Shown piece by piece: positions 8,780 to 18,700 of a stretch of DNA of 64,000 bases. The position numbers were made by a program, and so were the translations under genes. The stretch comes from Paradesertivirga superstes (GTDB taxonomy: Bacteria; Bacteroidota; Bacteroidia; Sphingobacteriales; Sphingobacteriaceae): assembly GCF_037622515.1 (NCBI RefSeq), contig NZ_JBBJCN010000004.1:372001-436000 (forward strand), given 5' to 3'. Within the stretch, counting starts at the first letter, position 1; each line of letters opens with the position of its first letter. The notes below the pieces were generated by a model. That model worked only from the letters and a program-made list of their open reading frames with translations, made no database searches and was not told the origin of the DNA.

Positions 8780-11700
8780 TTAAACTAACCAGACTCTCAT
8801 TAAAGAAAGTAATTGTGGTGTCTTAACTGGCTTCGTTATATAATCCGAAGCCCCTGAAGCGATACATTTTTGACGGTCGCCAATCATAGCCTTTGCAGTA
8901 ACCGCAATTATAGGTAACTGCTTATGACGGCTTTCCTTTCTTATCCACTGTATGGTTTCATACCCGTCCATCTCCGGCATCATAATATCCATCAACACAA
9001 TGTCAATATCTTTATTCGCATTGAGTAATTCCAGTGCCTCTCTACCGCTTTCGGCAGTAATTACCTCAAGCCTTGACCTTTCGAAAGCTGCCGTCAGCGC
9101 AAACAGGTTTCTAACATCATCATCAACTACCAAAACTTTTTTGCCGTCAAGTATATCGCCGGTATATTTTGCAGCCTGAATCAGTTTGAATTTATCTGCA
9201 GGAAGCATTCTGGTTTCTACATGAAGCATTTGCAATGTTTCATCAAGCAAATCAACATAGGAATCAGGGCTCTTACTTATTGATTTATAATTTAATCTCT
9301 TAAGCGTTATTAACTCTTCCTGGCTAAACTCTTTATCGGCATATATGATTATAGAAGTTTGATTATTCTTACTCAAATTCAAGTAATTAGGGAGTAATTT
9401 TGCATCCGCCAAAGCGTAATCAATAATGATACAATCAAACGTCTCATTTTTGAGTATTTCCATTCCTTCTTTTACTGACGAAACCGCTCTTGTTGAGATC
9501 ACTTCATTTTTAATAAGTTCTGATAGTCGCTCAAGCTCCTCTTTATCCTCCTCTACTATAAGAACTTTTTTAATTTTTGATTCTTCGAACGAAATGATTA
9601 TTGAAATCAATTCATCAAGTGATTTATTTGACAGAGGTTTTAACTGGAAACTCTTGGCACCATTTTTCATGGCTAAAGCCTTATTATCCTCACCAGAAAC
9701 TAAATGTATAGGAATGTGACGAAGATTTAAATCCGTTTTAAGAAGCTTTAAGATTTTCCAGCCATTCGATTCAGGCATATTTACATCTAAAGTAATAGCG
9801 ATAGGATGATAGTTCTGAATGCTATCAAAGATCTCAAGATAGTTAATGGCCACAATGGCTTTCAACCCAAAATCATGCGCCTTATCGATCATAATTTTAG
9901 TGAACCGTAAATCATCTTCAATAACCAGGATCACTCTGTCTTCCGACTGAATATTGTGCCTGTCGTCATCAATCATTGGTTCAATAATCTCAGCGGTCAT
10001 ATTGGCCTTATTTACTGCTGCCAAATATGGCTTGGAATGTTCTGCTATAGCTTTTGTTCCTTCCTGATATCTGAGCGGCAGATACAAAGTAAATGTACTG
10101 CCTTTTCCAAGTTCGCTTTCAACAACTATTGTACCGCCAAGTAATTCGGCAAATCCCTTGCTAATAGAAAGCCCAAGACCGGTACCTCCGTACTTACGGC
10201 TTGTCGAACCTTCGGCTTGCTGGAATGCTTCAAAAATAATTCCCTGTGTTTTTTTAGAGATACCGATACCAGAATCTTCAATTGAAAATGCTATAACATC
10301 CCCTATACTCTGCAAGGGATTTTTTTGAGTCGCTTTAGGTCGCTGAATTTTTAATCTGATGCTCCCTTTTTCAGTGAATTTAAAGGCATTAGAAAGCAAA
10401 TTCTTTAAGATCTGATTCAATCGCTGAATATCTGTTTCCATTATTTCAGGAAGCGAAGGATCAACATCAATTTCGAAATTAAGATTCTTGGTTTCAGAAA
10501 TAGGCTTAAATGTTGATTCCACAAAAGATGCTATCTCTCTAAAACTAACCGGCATAATATCGGCCGAGATAACTCCGGATTCAATTTTCGACAAATCCAG
10601 AATATCATTGATCAACTGAATTAAGTCATCACCGCAAGAGTGAATTGTTTTAGCATACCTGATTTGTTTTTCACTCAAATTACCTTCGTGGTTTTCAAAT
10701 AGTTGTTGAGCAAGAATCAATAAACTGTTCAGAGGGGTTCTTAACTCATGCGACATGTTTGCCAGGAACTCTGATTTATATTTGGAAGTTAAAGTTAGCT
10801 GTTCTGCTTTTTCCTCCAGAGAGCGCCGTGCCTCTTCAACTTCCTTGTTAATCTGCTCCACCTCTTCTTTTTGTTTTTCAAGAAGTTGTGCCTTATCATG
10901 AAGCTCATCATTTGCCCGTCTTAATTCTTCCTGTTGTGCCTTTAAATCTCCGGAAAGAGATTGAGACTGCGAAAGAAGTTCCTCTGTACGGGTATTCGTT
11001 TCAATATTATTTAATACGATACCAATACTTTCAGTTAACTGATCCAGGAAATCTAAGTGAGTTGGACTAAAGTTATCAAATGATGCCAGCTCAATTACCG
11101 CTTTCACATTGTTTTCAAACAGAACAGGAAGAATAACCAGGGCTGATGGAGCCGCACTTCCTATACCTGAATTTATCTGGAGATAATCTACCGGTACATT
11201 TGTCAGGAGAATACGCTCTTTATCATTAGCACACTGACCGACTAAGCCTTCACTCAATAAAAATTCTGTATTGATTATTTTTCTGCTATCCTGTGCATAT
11301 CCTGCAAATAATATGAGTTTAGGCTCAACCTTTGCCTCTGTTTGTTCAAGAATATAAAATGCTCCGTAGCGCGCGTTAACCAATTCCGCCAGTTCCGACA
11401 ATACTTTATTTGCCACGGCATTTCTATCACGCTGGCCCTGAAGCATCTGGGCAAATTTTGCAAGGTTAGATTTCAGCCAATCCTGTTCATGATTACGTAA
11501 TGTTGTGCCTTTAAGGTTGGCGATCATCTGGTTGATCGTATCCTTTAATGCCTCAAGCTCGCCTTTTGCGTCCACACGAATGGTTCGCGTTAAGTCACCC
11601 TTGGTTACCGCCGATGCAACCTCAGAAATTGAACGTACCTGTACCGTTAAGTTTTCTGCCAGCTGGTTTACGTTCTCTGTCAAATCTTTCCAGGTTCCGG

Positions 11701-14491
11701 ATGCCCCTGGTACACTCGCCTGTCCACCCAATCGACCCTGCACACCCACCTCACGGGCCACTGTGGTTACCTGCTCGGCAAATACGGCCAGTGTATCAAT
11801 CATCTCATTGATCGTATCTGTTAACTGAGCTACCTCACCTAAAGCATTAATCGATAAACGTTGCTTCAGGTTACCTTTTGCAATACCGGTCGCTACTTTT
11901 GAAATACCACGAATCTGTCCTGTCAGGTTAGAAGCCATCTGGTTTACCGAATCCGTTAAATCTTTCCAGGTTCCACCCACACCTTTTACGTGAGCCTGAC
12001 CACCCAATTTACCTTCCGTTCCTACCTCTCTCGCCACACGGGTTACCTCAGAGGCAAATGAGTTCAGCTGATCCACCATCGTGTTAATGGTGTTCTTCAA
12101 ATCCATCATTTCCCCTTTTACGTCAATTACCACCGTTTTTGAAAGGTCACCAGATGCTACCGCTTTAGTTACCTCGGCAATGTTACGTACCTGCGATGTA
12201 AGGTTCGACGACATCTGGTTTACAGAGTCTGTTAAATCTTTCCATGTTCCGGCAACACCCGGTACAAAAGCCTGTCCACCCAGGTTACCATCTGTACCTA
12301 CCTCCCTGGCCACACGGGTTACCTCAGAAGCAAAACCTCTCAACTGATCCACCATTGTATTAATAGTTTCTTTCAACTGAAGAATCTCGCCCCGTACATC
12401 GACCGTAATTTTTTTGGATAAATCTCCATTAGCTACCGCGATAGATACATCCGCTATATTTCTTAACTGTGCCGTTAAATTACCGGCCATTTTATTTACA
12501 CTATCCGTTAAGTCCTTCCATGTTCCATCCACGCCCGGTACATTCGCCTGACCTCCCAGCTGCCCTTCAGAACCCACCTCACGTGCCACACGGGTTACCT
12601 CAGAGGCAAATCCACGAAGCTGATCCACCATCGTATTGATAGTGTTTTTCAGCTCCAAAAGCTCGCCTTTGGCGTTTACTGTAATCTTTCTTGAAAGGTC
12701 ACCCTTTGCTACCGCTGTAGTTACCTCCGCTATGTTACGCACCTGGGATGTTAAGTTATCGGCCATCTTATTTACCGAATCTGTTAAATCTTTCCAGGTA
12801 CCACCTACTCCCGGTACATTCGCCTGACCTCCAAGCTGCCCTTCAGAACCTACCTCTCTTGCCACACGGGTTACCTCCGAACCGAAAGAGTTTAGCTGAT
12901 CCACCATCGTATTGATCGTGTTTTTCAGCTCGAGCATCTCCCCTCGTACGTCCACCGTGATTTTTTTGGAAAGGTCACCCTTGGCCACCGCAGTTGTTAC
13001 CTCTGCGATGTTTCGCACCTGTCCGGTTAAGTTACCGGCCATCTGATTTACCGAATCCGTTAAATCCTTCCAGGTACCACCTACACCGGGCACGTTTGCC
13101 TGTCCACCAAGCTGACCTTCCGAACCCACCTCTCTCGCCACACGGGTTACCTCGGAGGAGAATGAATTCAGCTGATCCACCATTGTATTGATAGTGTTTT
13201 TCAACTCCAGGAGCTCACCTTTTGCATCCACCGTTATCTTCCTGGACAAATCACCCTTCGCTACCGCCGTAGTCACACCTGCAATGTTCCGCACCTGATC
13301 GGTAAGGTTACTACCCATCTGGTTTACAGAGTCTGTCAGATCTTTCCAAACCCCACCAACACCTTTTACCTTAGCCTGACCTCCCAGTTTACCCTCTGTG
13401 CCTACTTCAAGTGCCACACGAGTTACCTCGGAAGCAAAGGAGTTCAGCTGATCCACCATCGTGTTTATGGTTTTCTTCAGCTCAAGCATCTCTCCTTTTA
13501 CATCTACGGTGATTTTTTTGGAAAGGTCACCATTGGCTACCGCAGTTGTTACACCCGCGATATTACGTACCTGTGATGTCAGGTTACCTGCCATCCTGTT
13601 TACAGAATCTGTTAAATCTTTCCACGTTCCAGCAACTCCGGTAACTTTGGCCTGGCCACCCAGCTTACCTTCTGTACCTACTTCGAGCGCCACACGGGTT
13701 ACCTCAGATGAGAAAGAGTTCAGCTGATCCACCATCGTATTAATGGTATTTTTAAGCTCGAGAATCTCACCCTTCGCCTCCACCGTAATCTTTCTGGATA
13801 AATCGCCTTTTGCTACCGCCGTTGTCACCGTCGCTATATTACGTACCTGTGCTGTTAAATTACCAGCCATCTGGTTTACAGAATCCGTTAATTCTTCCCA
13901 CACACCGGCAACACCTTTAATTTTCGCCTGTTCTCCTAATTGTCCTTCTGATCCTACCTGCCTGGCAACCCGGGTTACTTCCTGGGTAAAAAGACGAAGT
14001 TGTGAGACCATTCCATTAGACTCTTTCGCAATACGCAAGAACTCGCCTTTTAAAGGTTGTCCATTAATTTCTAAAGGAATTTCTTTGGATAGGTTACCAT
14101 TAGCAACCGAGTTAATCAAGCCCGCAATTTCTAATGTAGGATAAGTTAAATCCGTAATTAGGTTATTCAGTGATTTAACACCTACTGCATATTCACCCTT
14201 AAAATCCGGAAGTTCTACTCTTTTGGAGAGGTTACCCTTCTGACCAATTGTTTTTTCGGCAGTACATATTTCATTAACCAAGCGCTCATTAATGTCAATA
14301 ATATCATTGATCACTTCGCAAATTTTTCCGCTTATACCTGCCTGTGTTATTGGAATTCTAACACTCAGTTTTCCATTTTTAACTTGAGACAGAACTTTTA
14401 ACAATTCTTTGAGATCGAGAGTTTCATCATCTGTTACTGATGACTTTTTTCCGGGTTTTTCGACTATGGTTTCTAGGTAATCTTGTTCCAT
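8780..14491 (-). CDS. Giant soluble hybrid histidine kinase with nine HAMP-type repeats, GAF and three receivers (Nik1/Os-1-like)
   Basis: 1903 residues from the ATG at 14491; a TTG at 14518 would add nine residues and is less likely. There is no signal peptide or membrane segment. Order: two or three diverged HAMP-like units (~15-165); nine 92-residue HAMP repeats (~168-995), each with VTRVAREVG, LGGQA, WKDLTDSVN and GDLSKKITV; GAF (~1015-1165); coiled coil; HisKA with H1248 (ANMSHELRTP); HATPase (KNLLSNAFKF, IEDSGIGISK, YGGTGLGLSI); then three receivers at ~1515-1630, ~1640-1750 and ~1780-1900. Receivers 1 and 3 have standard acceptors (DVNMPESNG; D1835 in DIMMPEMDG). Receiver 2 lacks the usual MPxxDG loop after its Asp. 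Poly-HAMP soluble kinases are known from fungal group III osmosensors (Nik1/Os-1) and from bacteria. It heads the four-gene minus-strand operon. Confidence 0.95.
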   Translation of the reverse strand: MEQDYLETIVEKPGKKSSVTDDETLDLKELLKVLSQVKNGKLSVRIPITQAGISGKICEVINDIIDINERLVNEICTAEKTIGQKGNLSKRVELPDFKGEYAVGVKSLNNLITDLTYPTLEIAGLINSVANGNLSKEIPLEINGQPLKGEFLRIAKESNGMVSQLRLFTQEVTRVARQVGSEGQLGEQAKIKGVAGVWEELTDSVNQMAGNLTAQVRNIATVTTAVAKGDLSRKITVEAKGEILELKNTINTMVDQLNSFSSEVTRVALEVGTEGKLGGQAKVTGVAGTWKDLTDSVNRMAGNLTSQVRNIAGVTTAVANGDLSKKITVDVKGEMLELKKTINTMVDQLNSFASEVTRVALEVGTEGKLGGQAKVKGVGGVWKDLTDSVNQMGSNLTDQVRNIAGVTTAVAKGDLSRKITVDAKGELLELKNTINTMVDQLNSFSSEVTRVAREVGSEGQLGGQANVPGVGGTWKDLTDSVNQMAGNLTGQVRNIAEVTTAVAKGDLSKKITVDVRGEMLELKNTINTMVDQLNSFGSEVTRVAREVGSEGQLGGQANVPGVGGTWKDLTDSVNKMADNLTSQVRNIAEVTTAVAKGDLSRKITVNAKGELLELKNTINTMVDQLRGFASEVTRVAREVGSEGQLGGQANVPGVDGTWKDLTDSVNKMAGNLTAQLRNIADVSIAVANGDLSKKITVDVRGEILQLKETINTMVDQLRGFASEVTRVAREVGTDGNLGGQAFVPGVAGTWKDLTDSVNQMSSNLTSQVRNIAEVTKAVASGDLSKTVVIDVKGEMMDLKNTINTMVDQLNSFASEVTRVAREVGTEGKLGGQAHVKGVGGTWKDLTDSVNQMASNLTGQIRGISKVATGIAKGNLKQRLSINALGEVAQLTDTINEMIDTLAVFAEQVTTVAREVGVQGRLGGQASVPGASGTWKDLTENVNQLAENLTVQVRSISEVASAVTKGDLTRTIRVDAKGELEALKDTINQMIANLKGTTLRNHEQDWLKSNLAKFAQMLQGQRDRNAVANKVLSELAELVNARYGAFYILEQTEAKVEPKLILFAGYAQDSRKIINTEFLLSEGLVGQCANDKERILLTNVPVDYLQINSGIGSAAPSALVILPVLFENNVKAVIELASFDNFSPTHLDFLDQLTESIGIVLNNIETNTRTEELLSQSQSLSGDLKAQQEELRRANDELHDKAQLLEKQKEEVEQINKEVEEARRSLEEKAEQLTLTSKYKSEFLANMSHELRTPLNSLLILAQQLFENHEGNLSEKQIRYAKTIHSCGDDLIQLINDILDLSKIESGVISADIMPVSFREIASFVESTFKPISETKNLNFEIDVDPSLPEIMETDIQRLNQILKNLLSNAFKFTEKGSIRLKIQRPKATQKNPLQSIGDVIAFSIEDSGIGISKKTQGIIFEAFQQAEGSTSRKYGGTGLGLSISKGFAELLGGTIVVESELGKGSTFTLYLPLRYQEGTKAIAEHSKPYLAAVNKANMTAEIIEPMIDDDRHNIQSEDRVILVIEDDLRFTKIMIDKAHDFGLKAIVAINYLEIFDSIQNYHPIAITLDVNMPESNGWKILKLLKTDLNLRHIPIHLVSGEDNKALAMKNGAKSFQLKPLSNKSLDELISIIISFEESKIKKVLIVEEDKEELERLSELIKNEVISTRAVSSVKEGMEILKNETFDCIIIDYALADAKLLPNYLNLSKNNQTSIIIYADKEFSQEELITLKRLNYKSISKSPDSYVDLLDETLQMLHVETRMLPADKFKLIQAAKYTGDILDGKKVLVVDDDVRNLFALTAAFERSRLEVITAESGREALELLNANKDIDIVLMDIMMPEMDGYETIQWIRKESRHKQLPIIAVTAKAMIGDRQKCIASGASDYITKPVKTPQLLSLMRVWLV
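11505..13989 (-). repeat. Nine tandem 276-bp HAMP-coding repeats
   Basis: In-frame repeats inside the giant kinase gene, each 276 bp (92 codons), highly similar at DNA level in the central units and more diverged in the first and last two. The total length (~2.48 kb) divides as nine units. Recombination between units could change repeat number without shifting the frame. Confidence 0.88.
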
Positions 14492-14582
14492 ACAGGGAAA
14501 TTTAAAACTTAAGGACAAACGGTACTAAATGGCTAAAATTGCCCGATATCCGATTTGGAAAGATACGGGCAGTAAGGTAATC

Positions 14583-14633
14583 ACGAAAAAAAACAGAAAG
14601 GCATATCCGCCAAGATAAGGGATATGAGCCTTT
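14583..14633 (-). terminator. Terminator or leader attenuator ahead of the giant kinase
   Basis: Read on the minus strand, a 12-pair stem (AAAGGC..ATATCC with its complement, one 2-nt bulge, 11-nt loop) is followed by CTGTTTTTTTTCG. It lies about 90 bp before the kinase start and 250 bp after the upstream porin gene on the same strand. It may end that transcript or act as an attenuator in the kinase leader. The rest of 14634-14886 is AT-rich with no gene seen. Confidence 0.6.
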
Positions 14634-14886
14634 AAATGAGCAATAAATGCAAGAATTTTCTTCCCTCAATTTTCTATAAATTTATATAGATACCTTTTAC
14701 AATCGTGCAATAGCAAGATAGGTTTTTTATACAAAAAAACTTTTCTCTTGTAAAACTTTGTGAAAAAGTTACATATTAACAATGAGGTTTCTTTTTTTGT
14801 TTGATTCGTATATCTTTTTGAGAAAAATATTCTAATCAAACATTATTTGACTTTACTTTCATCAGGAAAATATTGAGAAAAAGAGT

Positions 14887-15480
14887 TTAGTACAACTTGT
14901 ATCCCAGGCTAAAATTAAAAAGTCTCAATTTAGTATCTTGGTACCCAGCCCGACTGATTTTGCTTAAACCATGTTCATAGCGTAAATCGAGTGAAATTTT
15001 TCTAATATCCAATCCGGCACCAAATTGCCACGCCACTGCCTGATTTTTGTAATTAAATTTTGAAGCATCACTAACTGCGTTACTAAAAGACTGTTCCTCG
15101 TTAATTACAAATGAGATGACCGGTCCGGTATTAAGTCTACCCCCTATTCCCACAGCTCCTATTTTTGTGCCAACTAGTATAGGTAAATCTACACTGGTAA
15201 AATCTACACTTCCGGTTTGCCCATTGTCGTCTTTAACATCGACGGTCTTAACGGTATAGTATAATTCAGGCTGCAGGTGCAAGCCCATAGCTCCGGCTCT
15301 GGCCCAGATCCCGGCAAGATACCCAGCACGATTATCACTGCTAAAACCATTTTGCTTAGAGAGCTTTGAGAGATTGACTCCTGCTTTTAAACCAAAGTCG
15401 AAATTTGGAATTATTTGAGCTTGTGTCGTACTACCAGCACCGGTTAAAAGAACCGCTAAAATTAAAAGACTTGTTTTCAT
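14887..15480 (-). CDS. Outer-membrane beta-barrel (porin-family) protein
   Basis: 197 residues with a signal peptide (MKTSLLILAVLLTGAGSTTQAQ). The mature part has alternating strands typical of the PorT-like/OMP_b-brl_2 family: FGLKAGVNLSKL at the start, LHLQPELYYT in the middle, and a C-terminal strand ending in an aromatic-rich stretch (LRLFNFSLGYKLY), as expected for BAM-assembled barrels. It is a single gene, divergent from the giant surface-protein gene, with a 311-bp gap between them. A TATCTTTG element 29 bp before its start may be its -7 box. Function beyond membrane barrel is unknown. Confidence 0.85.
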   Translation of the reverse strand: MKTSLLILAVLLTGAGSTTQAQIIPNFDFGLKAGVNLSKLSKQNGFSSDNRAGYLAGIWARAGAMGLHLQPELYYTVKTVDVKDDNGQTGSVDFTSVDLPILVGTKIGAVGIGGRLNTGPVISFVINEEQSFSNAVSDASKFNYKNQAVAWQFGAGLDIRKISLDLRYEHGLSKISRAGYQDTKLRLFNFSLGYKLY

Positions 15481-15508
15481 GATATATTAGTTGAGCATTC
15501 TTGTTTAA

Positions 15509-15542
15509 CAAAGATATAGTTGTTTTGTAGTGAACCATCAAA
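15509..15542 (-). promoter_or_regulatory. Candidate Bacteroidetes-type promoter for the beta-barrel gene
   Basis: On the minus strand TTTG is followed after 22 bp by TATCTTTG, which fits TAnnTTTG exactly, although the spacer is 1-3 bp longer than the usual 19-21. It would place the transcription start about 20 bp before the ATG at 15480. Confidence 0.4.
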
Positions 15543-15791
15543 AATACTGCTTTATCAATCTAATACTACGCGAGTTGGATTGACTCAGAATGAATTTAAT
15601 TAAACTCTAAATATACAGCGTCACAGATAAGGTAAGTATAAGCCGGTTAAAAAATATTAAGTAAAACCCGCTTTCCTGACAAAATTCACATATTAGTCTA
15701 CACACCGGTATTTTCCCAGATCTAATAATATTTGCTTTTAAAATAACTTTTAACCATAAGCATCCGTATAAAGATCGCAGTTACGCGCTCT
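15543..15791. other. Intergenic region upstream of the giant surface-protein gene
   Basis: The gap between the divergent barrel and surface-protein genes is 311 bp (15481-15791). No small gene was found in it. It is AT-rich and must hold the promoter for the 16.5-kb gene, but no exact TAnnTTTG box was found on the plus strand; the nearest look-alike is TAATATTTG around 15727. Confidence 0.4.
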
Positions 15792-18700
15792 ATGGGAATT
15801 TTTTACTTTAATTTATTAACCTTTCTTTCCATTTTGAAGCCCACCCGTCAGCGGGCCCAAAGCGCCCTATTTTTTGGTGGGAAAATAACTATTGTTCTAT
15901 TCGTTTTATTAACCGGTTTGCAGCTTAAAGGAAAAGCTCAATGCAATAATGCAGTGACTTCCGGTGATTTTTCATCACTTGCCGTCGGTCAGTATAACTC
16001 TATCGGGAGTTTTAGCCCCGCTACTCAAACTGATTTTATAAAAATAGTGAGCGCAAACGGAAGTACCGGGGCCCATATTAAACGAACTCTAAATTATTCT
16101 CTTAAACAAACTCTTTCCAATTTAACATCTGATTCAACTTACACTCTTTCGTTTAACTATAGTCTGTTAGCCGGTTGCAATGCAAATGCGCAAACAAACT
16201 TCAGGGTTCAGGCATTTAATGGTACTACCAGCTTAGGATTAGTTGATTTTAACGCTACTAATGGCGGTGGAACTTTAACCGGTGCAATAAGTTTTCGTAC
16301 GCCGGTCGGGGTAACTTCTGTTACTATTGTATTTACCGATCCATCTTCAAACGGCCCCTCTTGCGGAGCGGTAATAGACAATGTTTTTATCCTTTCCTCT
16401 TTCACAACCCAAATAACATCCCAAACAAATGTTAGTTGTTTTAACCAGTCAAACGGAAGTTTCACCGTTAGCGGAACCGGCGGTGCAGGTTCCTATACAG
16501 GATCATATACAGTTAACGGAAATACAGTTCCATTTACGGTAACAAATGGCTCGGCTACAGTTAATAATCTGGCTGCTGGCTCCTATACGGTTACCCTTAC
16601 CGATGCGAACTTGTGCTCCCAAACAAAAACCATTACGATTACCCAACCATCCGTACTTGCTGTATCTGCTTCAAAGACAGATATAAGCTGTTTCGGCTTA
16701 ACCAATGGTTCTGTTGCATTGGGAATTACTGGCGGGACCGCCCCTTACACCTACTCCTGGAGCAACGGCGCAAGCACGCAAAATATTTCAAACCTTTCTA
16801 CTGGTTCATACAGTGTAACTGTTACAGATTCAAAGGGATGCTCGGCTAACGCCTCCGTAAATATTGCTCAGCCTACAGCTATTTCTCTCTCAGAAATCAC
16901 GACCAATCCAACCTGTTTCGACAACAGTGACGGAACAATTAATTTAACCGTTTCCGGAGGTACAAGTCCGTATACATATAGCTGGTCTAACGGCTCCGTG
17001 TCAAAGAATCAAACAGGATTAGTAGCTGGAAATTACACAGTGGTTGTAACGGATTCAAAAGGTTGTACCAGCACTAAAACAATAAGTCTTGTTCCTCCCG
17101 CGGCTATTGTCTTATCCAATACAATCACTTCTGTCAGCTGTTTCGGAGGTAATACGGGCGCAATTGATTTGTCAGTTTCTGGTGGAACGGCACCCTATTC
17201 TTATACTTGGTCTAATGGCTCCACCGTTCAGGACCTGTCAAACCTAACTGCAGGAACCTATACAGTTACTGTAACTGATAATAAAAACTGCTCTTCTACC
17301 TCGAGCATTGTAGTAAATCAGCCTTTACCAATTACTATAACTCCCACTTCTGTAAATTTGAGCTGTGCCGGTAATAGTGATGGTTCCATTGCCCTAGCTC
17401 CTTCGGGAGGAACAGCTCCTTATACTTACCTTTGGAACACAGGATCTACAGCAAGCAGTATTTCAGGCCTAACTGCTGGTACTTACAATGTAACCGTAAC
17501 AGACAGCAAAGGATGTACAGCTGTTAAAATCATCGGTATCACCCAACCTGCTGCTATCTCTTTGTCTGCGTCTCAAACGAATCTTAACTGTTTTGGGAGC
17601 AGTACAGGAGCCATTAATTTAACTGTTAGTGGTGGTTCGGCACCCTTTACGTATGCATGGACAAACATCTCTTCAGGCTATACGTCAACGAATGAAGATC
17701 TCTCAGCTTTACCCGCAGGAACATATTCAGTAACCGTAACAGATTCTAAAGGATGTACAACAAGTACAAGCGTAACTCTGACTCAAACTCCTGAAATAAT
17801 CTTAACAAGTGCCACAACCGATGTGACATGTTTTGGCTCAAGCACAGGAGCTATAAATTTGTCGGTAAGCGGCGGAGCAGCACCTTATACCTATTCGTGG
17901 ACGAACGCGTCAACATCTCAGGATCTTACTAATTTGCCGGCCGGAGCTTATACGGTTACGGTAACCGATTCAAAAGGCTGTACAAAAAATCTAACAGTTA
18001 ATGTATCACAACCGGCTTCAGCAATCAGTGTTACGGGTAATGTAACAAATGTTAGCTGTTTTAGCGGTAATACAGGCAGTATTGATATCTCAGTTACAGG
18101 AGGAACCAGCCCTTATACTTACAATTGGTCGAATGGAAACTTCAGTCAAGACATCAACAATCTTACCGCCGGAACCTATACAGTGACTGTTACGGACGCT
18201 AAAGGATGTGTTCAGACACTAACACTAAGCGTTTCTCAACCCACCCAAATTCAATCGACGTTTACATCTGTTAACCCAACATGCGTTGGCGGAACAAACG
18301 GTTCGATAACATTAACCCCAACAACAGGTGGTGTGGGCCCATATACTTACAGTTGGACTAAAAATGGTTCTGCGATTTCATCATCTGATCTGAACGCATT
18401 GACTGCGGGTACCTATCAGGTAACAGTTACTGATCAGAGCGGATGTTCTATTATAAAAAATATTGTTTTAAATGATCCTCAGCCGATAGTTATAGATGTA
18501 AGACAAATTGATATCATTTGCGCCGGGGCTGATCCGACAACGAGTATAAGTATTGATATCAGCGGAGGAACAACACCTTATATAAAGTCATATTCACCCA
18601 TAGACGCAACTTCATCACTGCTTACAGTTACTGATTTTTATGGTTGTGTGAAAACGAAAGTAGTTCCTTATTCTGTGGAACCTCCTATTATCATTGAATC

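Noticed and set aside
11505..14144. Open frames on the plus strand opposite the HAMP repeats (for example 13743-14144 and 12081-12347)
   Set aside because: They repeat with the 276-bp period of the real gene on the other strand and encode low-complexity, unrecognisable sequence; they are mirror frames.
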